63,995 nt of DNA from Pseudomonas sp. UBA4617 (lineage in GTDB: Bacteria; Pseudomonadota; Gammaproteobacteria; Pseudomonadales; Pseudomonadaceae), in contig NZ_DGIR01000025.1 of the NCBI RefSeq assembly GCF_002386445.1, positions 1 to 63,995 of the forward strand. The letters are read 5' to 3'. Positions 52,338-61,231 of this stretch are shown here, in pieces. Position 1 is the stretch's first letter. Each line of letters starts with the position of its first letter. Below the pieces are notes generated by a model that was not told the DNA's origin, did no database searches, and saw only the letters and a program-made list of their open reading frames with translations. Position numbers and translations under genes: made by a program.

Positions 52338-53717
52338 TCAGGCCAGCTTCACCGCCGCCACCGGTTTGCGCGACATCAGGCTTACCAGCACGAAGCTCAC
52401 CAGGCCAACCACCAGGCTGTAGTAGATCGGTGTATTGGCCTCCAGGCCGTCCAGGAACATGAACAGCAACGCGGTGGCAAAGCCCAGCGACATGCTGGCG
52501 ATAGCGCCGGCGGTGGTGGCGCGCTTCCAGTAGATCGCCCCGATCAGCGGGATCAGCATGCCGCCGACCAGCAGGTTGTAGGCCAGGGTCAGCGCGCTGA
52601 TCACATCGTTCACCACCAGGGCGATGCCCAGCACCACCAGGCCGGTGAGCAGGGTGAACAGGCGGCTGACGGCCAGGCTCGATTGCTTGCCGCCACGCAG
52701 CTTGGGCAGCAGGTCTTCGGTCAGGGTGGTCGACGCGGCCAGCAGGCCGGCGCTGGCGGTGGACATCATGGCAGCCAGCGCTGCCGCCATCAGCAAGCCA
52801 CGGATGCCATCGGGCAGGGTGGTCTTGATCATTTCGGCAAAGGCGTTGTTCGGGTTGGCCAGGTCGGGCATCAGCACATGCGCGGCCATGCCGATGGTGG
52901 CGCAGGCCAGGCCGTACAGCACGCAGTACACACCCGCAGTGGTGCCGGCACGCTGGCAGACCTTCTCGTCACGGGCAGTGAATACCCGCTGCCAGATGTC
53001 CTGGCCGATGAGGATGCCGAAGAAGTAGATCAGGAAGTAGGTGATGATAGTGTCCCAGCCAATGGTGGTCAGCTGGAAGCTGGCCGCCGGCAGCTTGGCC
53101 ACCAGGGTGTCCCAGCCCCCGGCCTTGTACAGGCACACGGGCAGCAGGATGAACATCAGGCCGACAGTCTTGATCACGAACTGCACGATGTCGGTGAGGG
53201 TCAGCGACCACATGCCGCCGATGGTGGAGTACAGCACCACCACCCCGCCGCCGAGCAGCAGCGAAGCCCAGAACGGCAGGTCAAGCAACACTTGCAATAC
53301 GGTGGCCATGGCCAGGGTGGAGGTCACCCCGATCATCAACGCGTAGGCCAGCATGATCACCGCACTGGCCTGGCGTGCGGTGGGGTTGTAGCGCTGTTCC
53401 AGTACCTGGGTCACGGTGAAGATACGCAGGCGCAGCAGGGGTTTGGCCAGGAACAGGTTGAGCGCGATGATGCCCAGGCCCAGGGCGGCACACAGCCAGA
53501 AGCCTGAGATGCCGTGCACATAGCCCAGGCGTACGGTGCCAACGGTGGAAGCGCCACCGAGCACGGTGGTGGCCATGGTGCCCATGTACAGTACCGGGCC
53601 GAGGTTGCGCCCGGCGACCAGGTAGTCTTCGTGGGTTTTCGCGCGGCGCATGCCATACCAGCCAAGGCCGAGCATGCCGGCGGTATAGATCATTACAACA
53701 ATGATGTCCAAGGCCAT
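52338..53717 (-). CDS. Sodium:solute symporter (SSS family)
   Basis: This 459-residue membrane protein has about thirteen helices and the SSS pattern: an N-terminal helix MALDIIVVMIYTAGMLGLGW, then DYLVAGRNLGP, a middle STIGGMWSLTLTDIVQFVI and a C-terminal region ending KPVAAVKLA. It carries a substrate in with sodium. It lies downstream of gbuA on the same strand, as in P. aeruginosa where a symporter gene sits near gbuA, so guanidinobutyrate or a related guanidino compound is a plausible substrate. The start at 53717 has GGAG 8 nt upstream. Confidence 0.88.
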   Translation of the reverse strand: MALDIIVVMIYTAGMLGLGWYGMRRAKTHEDYLVAGRNLGPVLYMGTMATTVLGGASTVGTVRLGYVHGISGFWLCAALGLGIIALNLFLAKPLLRLRIFTVTQVLEQRYNPTARQASAVIMLAYALMIGVTSTLAMATVLQVLLDLPFWASLLLGGGVVVLYSTIGGMWSLTLTDIVQFVIKTVGLMFILLPVCLYKAGGWDTLVAKLPAASFQLTTIGWDTIITYFLIYFFGILIGQDIWQRVFTARDEKVCQRAGTTAGVYCVLYGLACATIGMAAHVLMPDLANPNNAFAEMIKTTLPDGIRGLLMAAALAAMMSTASAGLLAASTTLTEDLLPKLRGGKQSSLAVSRLFTLLTGLVVLGIALVVNDVISALTLAYNLLVGGMLIPLIGAIYWKRATTAGAIASMSLGFATALLFMFLDGLEANTPIYYSLVVGLVSFVLVSLMSRKPVAAVKLA

Positions 53718-53885
53718 TGGGGGTCTCCCGATTATCTTTATTATGGCGAGATCGACCACCCGGGCGGGTTCACGGCGCCCGGCGGTCCTGTCGTGTGTTG
53801 GCGGGCCTCAGTGGCCCTCCCTCATGGCTCCTGCCGGGGTGTAGCAAGTACTGCGGCCGCTCCAGCAAAGGCGCCGTGTATCCGG

Positions 53886-54836
53886 TCAGCGGCGCACTAC
53901 GCCTGGCAGCACGCAGAGCATCTCGAACAGCAGGTTGGCACCGAGCAGCGAGGTGTTGCCGGTGGTGTCGTAAGGCGGGGAGACTTCGACCAGGTCACAG
54001 CCGATCAGGTCCAGGCCGTGGCAGCCGCGAATGATCTCCATCGCCTGGATGGTGGTCAAGCCGCCGATTTCCGGGGTGCCGGTGCCCGGCGCCCAGGCCG
54101 GGTCGATGCCATCGATGTCGAAGGACAGGTACACCGGGCCGCCGCCGACCTTTTCCCGCACTTCGGCCATCAGCGGTACCAGCGACTGGTGCCAGCATTC
54201 TTCGGCCTGGACCACGCGGAAGCCCTGGCGGCGGCTCCAGTTGAAGTCATCGGCGGTGTAACCCTGGGCGCGCAGGCCGATCTGCACCACACGCTCGCAG
54301 TCGAGCAGGCCTTCTTCCACGGCGCGGCGGAAGGTGGTGCCGTGGGCGATCTTCTCGCCGAACATGTGGTCGTTGACGTCGGCGTGGGCATCGATGTGCA
54401 CCAGGCCGATCTTGCCGTGTTTCTTGTGCAGCGCGCGCAGGATCGGCAGGGTGATGGTGTGGTCGCCGCCCAGGGTCAGCGGGATGATGTTGTGTTCGAG
54501 AATCTCGTCATAGGCTTCTTCGATGATGCGCACGGCGTCCAGCAGGTTGAAGGTGTTGATCGCCACGTCACCGATGTCGGCCACCGACAGCGAGTCGAAC
54601 GGGGCAGCCCCGGTGGCCATGTTGTACGGGCGGATCATGACCGATTCGGCGCGGATCTGCCGTGGTCCGAAGCGGGTGCCGGAGCGCAGCGAGGTGCCGA
54701 TGTCCAGGGGCACGCCGATGAACGCAGCGTCCAGGCCTTGGGCACTTTGCAGGTGGGGAAGGCGAAGCATGGTGGCGATGCCGCCGAAACGCGGCATTTC
54801 GTTGCCGCCCAGTGGTTGGTGGAGAATCTTGTCCAC
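53886..54836 (-). CDS. gbuA: Guanidinobutyrase (agmatinase/ureohydrolase family)
   Basis: GbuA hydrolyses 4-guanidinobutyrate to GABA and urea, a step of arginine breakdown. The 316-residue protein closely follows the P. aeruginosa GbuA pattern I know, including DKILHQPLGGNEMPRFGG. The two manganese-site motifs are GGDHT, then HIDAHADVND and SFDIDGIDPAWAPG. I start it at a GTG (54836) with GAGG 7 nt upstream; an ATG 12 bp earlier has no ribosome site. It diverges from gbuR, with an inverted repeat in between. The neighbouring symporter gene likely supplies substrate. Confidence 0.92.
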   Translation of the reverse strand: MDKILHQPLGGNEMPRFGGIATMLRLPHLQSAQGLDAAFIGVPLDIGTSLRSGTRFGPRQIRAESVMIRPYNMATGAAPFDSLSVADIGDVAINTFNLLDAVRIIEEAYDEILEHNIIPLTLGGDHTITLPILRALHKKHGKIGLVHIDAHADVNDHMFGEKIAHGTTFRRAVEEGLLDCERVVQIGLRAQGYTADDFNWSRRQGFRVVQAEECWHQSLVPLMAEVREKVGGGPVYLSFDIDGIDPAWAPGTGTPEIGGLTTIQAMEIIRGCHGLDLIGCDLVEVSPPYDTTGNTSLLGANLLFEMLCVLPGVVRR

Positions 54837-54977
54837 GGTGGGCCTCATCAGTCGGTCGATTGTTCTGTTTGTTCGAACCTGTGCCGCCGCACGCCTGTTG
54901 GTTGACGGCGGGCAGGGACATTTCGGCCAAGTCTGCTGAAGGCGCTGCCGGGGAAAAATCGCTGCCGGCAAATACTT

Positions 54978-54997
54978 AGTTCAGGAATTTCTGAACT
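54978..54997. promoter_or_regulatory. Candidate GbuR operator
   Basis: AGTTCAG-GAATTT-CTGAACT is a 7-bp inverted repeat lying between the divergent gbuA and gbuR genes, 57 bp before gbuR and about 142 bp before gbuA. The position is typical for a LysR binding site. Confidence 0.55.
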
Positions 54998-55053
54998 GAA
55001 CGCGTGCGCAGCGGTTAGACTGCGCGCAAATACCGTTGTGGAACCGTTGCACC

Positions 55054-55947
55054 ATGGCCTCGACCTTGCCCGACCTGAAACTGCTGCGCATCTTCGTCAG
55101 CGTGGTGCGCCACCAGGGTTTTGCCAACGCCCAGCGCGAGCTGAACCTGTCGACCTCGGCCATCAGTACCTACATGAGCCAGCTCGAAGGTGCCCTGGGC
55201 ATCGTGCTGTGCCACCGTGGCCGTGGCGGCTTCAGCCTGACCAGCAAGGGCGAGCTGTTCCATCAGGAAACCCTGCGCCTGTTGGCCGAGCTGGACGGTT
55301 TCGAACAGTACGCCGCTGCCCTCAAGGGCGAGTTGCGCGGCACCCTCAACCTCGGCGTGATCGACTCCACGGTCGGTGACCGCGCCTTGCCGCTGGCCGA
55401 GGCCATCGGCGCCTATAGCCAGGAACATCCGGCGGTGCACCTGCACCTGTCGGTGTCCAGCCCTTACGAACTGCAACTGGGCGTGCAGGACAATCGCCTG
55501 GACCTGGCCATCGGGGCGTTTTCTTCGCGCATGAGCGGGCTGCTGTATCAGCCCCTGTACCGGGAACAGCACTGGTTGTATTGCAGTAGCCGCCACCCGC
55601 TGTATGGCGAGCGGCGTATCCCCGAGCAGGTGGTGACCCAGCAACGCATGGTCGGGCGCGGCTACTGGAGCCAGGCCGAGCTGGCCCGGCACGGCTTCAA
55701 GCACAGTGCGGCGACAGTGGAAAGCATGGAAGCGCAGCTGATCCTGATTCTTTCCGGGGCCTACATCGGCTACCTGCCCGAGCACTATGCCCAGGCCTGG
55801 GTCGACAAGGGCGACCTGCGCGTGCTGTCGCCTGCCACCTTCGGCTATCAGGCGCCGTTTTCCTTGATCATCCGCCGCGGGCGCAGCCGTGAACCGCTGA
55901 TCCAGACCTTCCGCGACCTGTTGAAAAGCCAGCTCAACGTCGGCTGA
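55054..55947 (+). CDS. gbuR: LysR family regulator of guanidinobutyrate catabolism
   Basis: This 297-residue regulator has an N-terminal helix-turn-helix (GFANAQRELNLSTSAISTYM) and a C-terminal effector domain. Its divergent position beside gbuA matches the gbuR-gbuA pair of P. aeruginosa, where GbuR activates gbuA in response to 4-guanidinobutyrate. The ribosome site is weak (GTGGAA). The start at 55054 follows family expectations (MASTLPDLKLLRIF). An inverted repeat in the shared promoter region is the likely binding site. Confidence 0.88.
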   Translation: MASTLPDLKLLRIFVSVVRHQGFANAQRELNLSTSAISTYMSQLEGALGIVLCHRGRGGFSLTSKGELFHQETLRLLAELDGFEQYAAALKGELRGTLNLGVIDSTVGDRALPLAEAIGAYSQEHPAVHLHLSVSSPYELQLGVQDNRLDLAIGAFSSRMSGLLYQPLYREQHWLYCSSRHPLYGERRIPEQVVTQQRMVGRGYWSQAELARHGFKHSAATVESMEAQLILILSGAYIGYLPEHYAQAWVDKGDLRVLSPATFGYQAPFSLIIRRGRSREPLIQTFRDLLKSQLNVG

Positions 55948-56085
55948 TGAACAAGGCGTGCACAACATTCCGTCGGGACGCCTTAAATTCCGGCAAATGC
56001 GGGCCGCCAAACTGATAGCGCTCTGCTACATATCAACTTGCGCTGATGATTTTTCCCCTAAATTATCCTGCAAGGATCGCCCAAG

Positions 56086-57651
56086 ATGCGCATGAACTTG
56101 CCCGTCACCGAGCACGAAAGAACCTTCTCCAGCGATCAACGCCTGATATCCACCACCGACCTCAACAGCCGCATCACCTACTGTAACGATGCCTTCGTGG
56201 CAATCAGCGGTTTCACCTACGACGAGCTGGTCGGCCAACCGCATAACCTGGTGCGGCACCCGGACATGCCGCCGGCCGTGTTCGGCCATATGTGGGACAC
56301 CATCAAGCAGGGCAAGCCGTGGATGGGCGTGGTCAAGAACCGGGCCAAGAACGGCGATTTCTACTGGGTCAGCGCCTATGTCACGGCCATTTACGAACAG
56401 GGCCGCATCAGTGGCTACGAGTCGGTGCGCTCGGTGCCCACGCGCGAGCAGATTCGCCGCGCCGAAGCGTTGTATGCACGCTTGCGCGCCGGCCGTGCGC
56501 CGGTGCCGTGGGTGGCCCGCCTGGGGCATGGCCTGGGCCACGGCTGGCCATTGATCGGGGCCGGCTTGCTGTCGGCGGCAGGCTACCTGTGGCTGCCGCC
56601 CTATGCGGCGTTGGGTGTACTGATGGCCAGCCTGCTGCTGGCCTGGTATCTGGTCGAGCTGCGCCAGAACCAGGCCATTCGCCGCACCTTGGCCGAACAC
56701 CCCAAGGCCTTCACCAGCCCGCTGGTGGCACTGACCTACAGCGACAACCCAGGCCTGCAGGGCCAGCTTGACCTGGCCATCATCAGTGAAGAGGCGCGCC
56801 TGCAAACGGCCCTGACCCGCCTGGTCGATGCCGGGGTCGGGGTGAAATCGCGGGCAGCGCAGTCGGCTGGCCTGTCCGATGCCCAGGCGCAGATGCTCGA
56901 CCGCCAGCGCAACGAGACCGATCAGTCCGCTACCGCCATCGCGCAGATGGCCGCCACCATCCAGCAAGTCACCCACAACGTGCAGAGCACGGCCCACGCC
57001 GCCGGCGATGCCGACCAGCTGGCGCAGCAGGGCAGTCAGCTGGCGTTGCAGAGCCTGAAGGCCATGGGCAGCATGAGCGATGCGGTGAATGACATCGGCC
57101 AGGCGGTCAATGCCCTGGCCGAGCAGACCCAGTCGATCGGCAGCGTGGTCGATGTGATCACTTCGATTGCCGAGCAGACCAACCTGCTGGCGCTGAACGC
57201 GGCCATCGAGGCTGCCCGCGCCGGCGAGCAGGGGCGCGGCTTTGCCGTGGTGGCGGATGAAGTGCGTTCGCTGGCCCAGCGCACCCGAGCCTCGACCGAG
57301 GAGATCCACCAGATCATCGCCTCGTTGCGCGCCGGGGCCGAGCGGGCGGTGAGCACTGCCAGCCGTGGCGAACAGATTTCCCGCGACAGCGTGCACAGTG
57401 TCGAGGCGGTGCAAGCGGCGCTGAGCGGGATTGCCCAGGCGGTCAGCCGAATCACCGGCATGAGCCAGCAGATGGCGACCGCGTCGGAGCAGCAGAGCCA
57501 TGTGGCCGAGGATATCAACCAGCAGATCGTGAGGATCGCCCACCTGTGCGACGAGAGTGCCGGGCAGGCCAGGCAGGGCGCGGAAATCAGCCAGGACCTG
57601 GAGCGCATGGCCGAATACCTGCACAGCCTGGCGGAGCGCTTCAACCGCTGA
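56086..57651 (+). CDS. aer: Aer-type PAS methyl-accepting chemotaxis protein
   Basis: This 521-residue receptor senses redox or energy state. It has a PAS domain (about 20-115, LISTTDLNSRITYCNDAFVA, HNLVRHPDMPPAVFGHMW), two close membrane helices (about 155-190, LIGAGLLSAAGYLWLPPYA), a HAMP-like linker and the MCP signalling tip EQTNLLALNAAIEAARAGEQ. It lacks a periplasmic ligand domain, which is the Aer layout, with FAD expected in the PAS domain. A PAS-MCP gene follows gbuR in P. aeruginosa too. P. putida has several Aer paralogues, and I cannot be sure which this is. AAGGAT lies about 9 nt before the ATG. Confidence 0.9.
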   Translation: MRMNLPVTEHERTFSSDQRLISTTDLNSRITYCNDAFVAISGFTYDELVGQPHNLVRHPDMPPAVFGHMWDTIKQGKPWMGVVKNRAKNGDFYWVSAYVTAIYEQGRISGYESVRSVPTREQIRRAEALYARLRAGRAPVPWVARLGHGLGHGWPLIGAGLLSAAGYLWLPPYAALGVLMASLLLAWYLVELRQNQAIRRTLAEHPKAFTSPLVALTYSDNPGLQGQLDLAIISEEARLQTALTRLVDAGVGVKSRAAQSAGLSDAQAQMLDRQRNETDQSATAIAQMAATIQQVTHNVQSTAHAAGDADQLAQQGSQLALQSLKAMGSMSDAVNDIGQAVNALAEQTQSIGSVVDVITSIAEQTNLLALNAAIEAARAGEQGRGFAVVADEVRSLAQRTRASTEEIHQIIASLRAGAERAVSTASRGEQISRDSVHSVEAVQAALSGIAQAVSRITGMSQQMATASEQQSHVAEDINQQIVRIAHLCDESAGQARQGAEISQDLERMAEYLHSLAERFNR

Positions 57652-57656
57652 GCTGG

Positions 57657-57683
57657 CCGGGGCCGCTTTGCCGGCCCCGGGTT
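57657..57683 (+). terminator. Hairpin after the aer gene
   Basis: CCGGGGCC pairs with GGCCCCGG over eight bases, followed by GTTTG. It lies 6 bp after the aer stop and 33 bp before the next start codon. The T-run is short. Confidence 0.55.
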
Positions 57684-57715
57684 TGTGGCAAACTGCTCCG
57701 GCCAAGGAGAACCCC

Positions 57716-58315
57716 ATGCCCAGACCACGCTGCGAGCGCTGCCAGCGCCCGCTCGACCATTGCCTCTGCCCACTGATCCCGGCACTCGACAGCCGCACCC
57801 GCGTCATCCTGCTGCAGCACCCCAGTGAAACCACCCACGCGCTCAACACCGCCCGCCTGGCTGCCCTGGGCCTGACCAATGCCGAGTTGCGGGTCGGCGA
57901 GGTGTTCGAGGGCCTGGCCGCATTGCTGGCAACGCCCGGCTATCGGCCGGCCCTGTTGTTTCCGGGCGATCAGGCCCGGGTGCTGGCGCCTTACGAGCAG
58001 GCACACGACGAGCCCTTGCTGCTGATCGTGCCTGACGGTACCTGGCGCAAGGCGCGCAAGATGCTGTACCTGAACCCGCTGCTGGAGGCGTTGCCGAGGG
58101 TGACGCTGGGGGCTGTTGCGCCGTCGCGCTATCGGTTGCGCAAGGCGCCGGAGGCAGGGGCGTTGTCGACGATCGAGGCGGTGGTGGGGGCATTGAATGC
58201 ACTGGAACAGCCAGCCAGCTTCGATGCGCTGCTGGCACCGTTCGAGGCATTGATCGAGGGGCAGATCAGGGCCATGGGTGTCGAGACATTCCAGCGTAAC
58301 CACGGCACCGAGTGA
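57716..58315 (+). CDS. DTW-domain tRNA aminocarboxypropyltransferase (TapT/YfiP-like)
   Basis: This 199-residue enzyme carries the DTW set: an N-terminal cysteine cluster (RCERCQRPLDHCLC), then the DGTW motif in IVPDGTWRKARKML, and LSTIEA near the C terminus. DTW proteins transfer the aminocarboxypropyl group of SAM to uridine in tRNA (acp3U). AAGGAG lies 7 nt before the ATG. Earlier codons in the open frame lie inside the aer terminator and are discarded. The four cysteines probably bind zinc. Confidence 0.87.
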   Translation: MPRPRCERCQRPLDHCLCPLIPALDSRTRVILLQHPSETTHALNTARLAALGLTNAELRVGEVFEGLAALLATPGYRPALLFPGDQARVLAPYEQAHDEPLLLIVPDGTWRKARKMLYLNPLLEALPRVTLGAVAPSRYRLRKAPEAGALSTIEAVVGALNALEQPASFDALLAPFEALIEGQIRAMGVETFQRNHGTE

Positions 58316-58356
58316 CGGCCGGGGCCGCAGAGCGGCGCCGGCAATCGCAAAACCGG

Positions 58357-59715
58357 TCAACGCATCTCAGGCAAACGCGCCTCGGTGCTCACTTCAGTAG
58401 CGGCCAGCGCCTCCGGCGGCAGCGAAATGCGCTGCTTGCTCAGCAGCTCACCCATGGTCGCCAGCACGCGGTAACGCGAGAATTCCTCGGTATAGCGCAC
58501 CTCGGTGTAGCGGCGGTCGGCGTTGTACAGCTCGTTTTCACTGTCGAGCACGTCCAGCAGGGTACGCTGGCCCAGGCCGAACTGGTCCTGGTAGGCGGCA
58601 CGCACGCGCTTGGTCGTTTCGGCGTATTCACGCGCGGTCGGCAGCTGCTTGCTGGCATTGTTCATGGCGTTCCACGCCAGGCTCAGGTTCTCGGTCAGCT
58701 CGCGCAGGGCGTTGTTGCGGATGTCCAGGGCCTGGTTGATCTTGTGTGCGTCAGACTGCAGGCGAGCCTTGTCGCTGCCGCCGCGGAACAGGTTGTAGTT
58801 CATCTCCACACCGGCCTGCCAGTCGTTGTTGTTGTGGCCTTTCTCGCCGCCGGTGTTGTTGTTGGCACCGGTGGCCAGGATGGCGTCGAAACGTGGGTAG
58901 AACGTCGACTTGGCCACTTCGTACTGCTTCTCGGCGGCGTTGACATCAGCCTGGGCCGACTTGATGTACGGGTTGTTCTGGCGCATGCCCTCGCGCGCTT
59001 CTTCAAGGTTGGCGGGCATTGCCACCTTGATCGACTGCGGGGCCTCCAGCTCGTCCGGCATGCGGCCGACCACGCTGAAGAAGTTGGCCTCGGCGTCGGC
59101 AAGGTCGACTTCAGCGGTGTCCAGGTTGTTTTCCGCCAGGGCGCGACGTGCGCGGGACTGGTCCAGGTCGGCGGTGCTGCCGACCCCGCGCTCGTTGCGC
59201 AGGCCGATCTGGTCGTTGACCCGCAGGTGGGCTTGCAGGTTGTTCTTGGCGAGCGTTACCAGTTCACGGCGCTTGAGCACCTCCAGGTACACCTCGACCG
59301 CACGCAGGGCAACATCCTGGGCAATGGCCTGGGTGTAGTAGGCGCGGGAGGTCGAGACCGCCTCGGTGCGGCCCACTTCGTTCGAGGTGTTGAAGCCGTC
59401 GAAGATCATCTGCCGCAGGCGCAGCTCGGACTGGGTGTAGTTGAGGGTTTCCTTGTTGTGGTTGCCCTCGGCACGCGTGCTGGTGTTGTCCGAACGCTGG
59501 CGGCCATAGCCAGCGACCAGGTCCACGGAAGGGTAGTAGCCACCACGCGCAAATTTCACGTCTTCATCGGCCGACAGCTTGCTGTTGCGGTTGGAGCTGA
59601 CTTGCGGATGGTAGTCCACGGCGCTTTGGACCGCTTCGGTGATAGACATCGCCTGTACGTTGGCACTCGCCAGGGCCAACAACAGTGCACTGGTGATGGG
59701 GTTCAAAACGCGCAT
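58357..59715 (-). CDS. TolC-family outer-membrane channel, AggA/LapE-like
   Basis: This 452-residue protein has a signal peptide (MRVLNPITSALLLALASANV, cut near VQA|MSITEA) and two long helical/beta repeats of the outer-membrane efflux protein family, with a region near PQVSSNRNSKLSADEDVKFA and a C-terminal half beginning near GMRQNNPYIKSAQADVNAAE. The family forms trimeric tunnels for type I secretion or efflux. It stands alone. In P. putida an unlinked TolC-like gene (AggA/LapE) serves the Lap adhesin exporter, and this may be it. No ABC or membrane-fusion gene is nearby. GGGAG lies 6-7 nt before the ATG. Confidence 0.87.
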   Translation of the reverse strand: MRVLNPITSALLLALASANVQAMSITEAVQSAVDYHPQVSSNRNSKLSADEDVKFARGGYYPSVDLVAGYGRQRSDNTSTRAEGNHNKETLNYTQSELRLRQMIFDGFNTSNEVGRTEAVSTSRAYYTQAIAQDVALRAVEVYLEVLKRRELVTLAKNNLQAHLRVNDQIGLRNERGVGSTADLDQSRARRALAENNLDTAEVDLADAEANFFSVVGRMPDELEAPQSIKVAMPANLEEAREGMRQNNPYIKSAQADVNAAEKQYEVAKSTFYPRFDAILATGANNNTGGEKGHNNNDWQAGVEMNYNLFRGGSDKARLQSDAHKINQALDIRNNALRELTENLSLAWNAMNNASKQLPTAREYAETTKRVRAAYQDQFGLGQRTLLDVLDSENELYNADRRYTEVRYTEEFSRYRVLATMGELLSKQRISLPPEALAATEVSTEARLPEMR

Positions 59716-60025
59716 GGTACATCTCCCTGATCCTGGAATTTATCCTGCAGTCGCCAAAAAAATGACGAAAAGGTTATCGCATATAGTGTTGCAGGTTTTT
59801 AACGACACAGCTAAGTACATTCAACGCGATAGATAAGAAGATTTGTTCATATTAAATTGCCATGTAAGCGCTGAAAGGTCTAAAACCAAGACCTGCCTTC
59901 AAAGCAGATCGACGGACAACAGACCGCGAAAGCCAATGGATAGAAGGGTTTGTGCGGGTTCCAGAACGAATATGGATAAGCACACCTACAGCTAGGCCAA
60001 ATTGATATTTGGCGACAAAAAAATG
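59716..60025. other. 310-bp AT-rich intergenic region between TolC and DUF454 genes
   Basis: This stretch is clearly AT-richer than its surroundings and must hold the TolC promoter (minus strand) and the 3' end of the DUF454 gene. A perfect palindrome GCCAAAT-TGAT-ATTTGGC lies at 59996-60013, followed on the plus strand by GACAAAAAAATGTC. On the minus strand this sits 12 bp after the DUF454 stop and may end that operon. I see no gene in it. Confidence 0.5.
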
Positions 60026-60391
60026 TCACTTGGGCTTGTGCAGGGTTTTCTGACTGAGGATATACAGACTCACCAGTACGGCGCTGGCCAGCATGAAAAT
60101 GCGCGCCCAGAACAGGGGCACCAGGTAGCACGACAGGCCGATGCTGGCCCACATCAGGCCGATGGCGTAGAGCTTGCCCTTGAGGGGGATGCCTTCACCA
60201 CTGAGGTAGTCGCGAATCCACGGCCCGAGTTTGGGGTGGTGGACCAGCCAGTGGTGAAAGCGCGGCGAGCTGCGGGCAAAGCAGGCCGCAGCCAGCAGCA
60301 GGAACGGGGTGGTGGGCAAGACCGGCAGGAAAATCCCCAGCACCCCCAGCGCAACGCTGAGCCAGCCAGTGGCCAGCAGCACGTAGCGCAC
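60026..60391 (-). CDS. DUF454 (YbaN-like) membrane protein
   Basis: This 121-residue protein matches the DUF454 family, with three or four hydrophobic segments and the conserved FLPVLPTTPFLLLAAACFAR and HHWLVHHPKLGPWIRDY motifs. Its role is unknown. It starts at GTG (60391), 7 bp after the stop codon of the YecA-like gene, so the two form an operon. GAG lies about 6 nt before the start. Confidence 0.88.
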   Translation of the reverse strand: MRYVLLATGWLSVALGVLGIFLPVLPTTPFLLLAAACFARSSPRFHHWLVHHPKLGPWIRDYLSGEGIPLKGKLYAIGLMWASIGLSCYLVPLFWARIFMLASAVLVSLYILSQKTLHKPK

Positions 60392-60398
60392 AGGCGAC

Positions 60399-60986
60399 TC
60401 AGTGGTGGCGAGGCTTGAGCAGCGCCGGTTTCTCGTCAGGAGCGTGCAGCAGCAGGAACAGCGCGGTCAGCGCTTCGGGGATCTGTACGATCATGTCGTC
60501 CTGCAGGTTGGCATTGCTGGCGATGTCGGCGAACTCCGGCTGCTCGTCGAACAGGCCCGAACCGACCATGATCGGCAGCAGCATCTCGCTGACCTCTTCT
60601 TCGGCGTTCTCGAACCAGGCCTCTTCACGCAGGAACACGCCTTCCATGAAGCCGATGCACCAGCCGCGCAGGTCGGAATCGTCCGGCTCGTCGGTCAGGT
60701 CGAGCTCGCATGGCAATTCGAACTCGTCGTCGCTGGCCAGCTGGCGGGCGATATGTGCCTTGAGCGCAACCAGGGTGGCTTCGATTTCGGTGCGCTGGGC
60801 GTCGCTGGCGTAATGCGGCTCTTCGGCGAACAGGGCGTCGATCCACTCGCGCTCCGGCACTTCCTCGGCGTTGATCGAGAGGGCGGTGAGGTAGCCGTGG
60901 GCGGCGACATAGTCCAGCGCTTCTTCGTGCAGCTCGTCGGCATCGAGGAAGGCTTGCAGGCGGGTCAGTTGCTCGGCGAAGGACAT
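60399..60986 (-). CDS. YecA/YgfB family protein (UPF0149)
   Basis: This 195-residue, strongly acidic protein has the UPF0149 pattern: an N-terminal helix region LTRLQAFLDADELHEEALDY, the conserved LRGWCIGFMEGVFLREEAWF and a long acidic C-terminal helix region (VSEMLLPIMVGSGLFDEQPE). It lacks the SEC-C zinc motif of longer YecA proteins. Its function is unknown. It is upstream of DUF454 on the same strand and diverges from recQ. An AAGGTAG site lies about 10 nt before the ATG. Confidence 0.88.
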   Translation of the reverse strand: MSFAEQLTRLQAFLDADELHEEALDYVAAHGYLTALSINAEEVPEREWIDALFAEEPHYASDAQRTEIEATLVALKAHIARQLASDDEFELPCELDLTDEPDDSDLRGWCIGFMEGVFLREEAWFENAEEEVSEMLLPIMVGSGLFDEQPEFADIASNANLQDDMIVQIPEALTALFLLLHAPDEKPALLKPRHH

Positions 60987-61231
60987 TACATGGCTACCTT
61001 GGGGAATAAACGATAACGAATTCTAGCACCTTGCGACGGCGGTGGGGGAAAGGCAACGTCTATCACCGGGTGCCCTGCGCAGGGCGGTGCTGCGGTATAC
61101 TCCGCGATTTTTCACCCAGGCGCCGGTTTTGCCGGCGGCCTGGCAAAAACCGCTTACGCATTTGGCGTGTGCGGGGCGGGTTTTTCGTCCAGCCTGTGTC
61201 CAGGATGGTACGGCGATTTGTGGAGTTGCAC

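Noticed and set aside
53718..53885. A small gene or terminator between gbuA and the symporter
   Set aside because: No start with a ribosome site and no clear stem with a T-run; treated as operon spacer.
61096..61101. Promoter for recQ
   Set aside because: The TATACT -10 is good, but no -35 element occurs at 16-18 bp.
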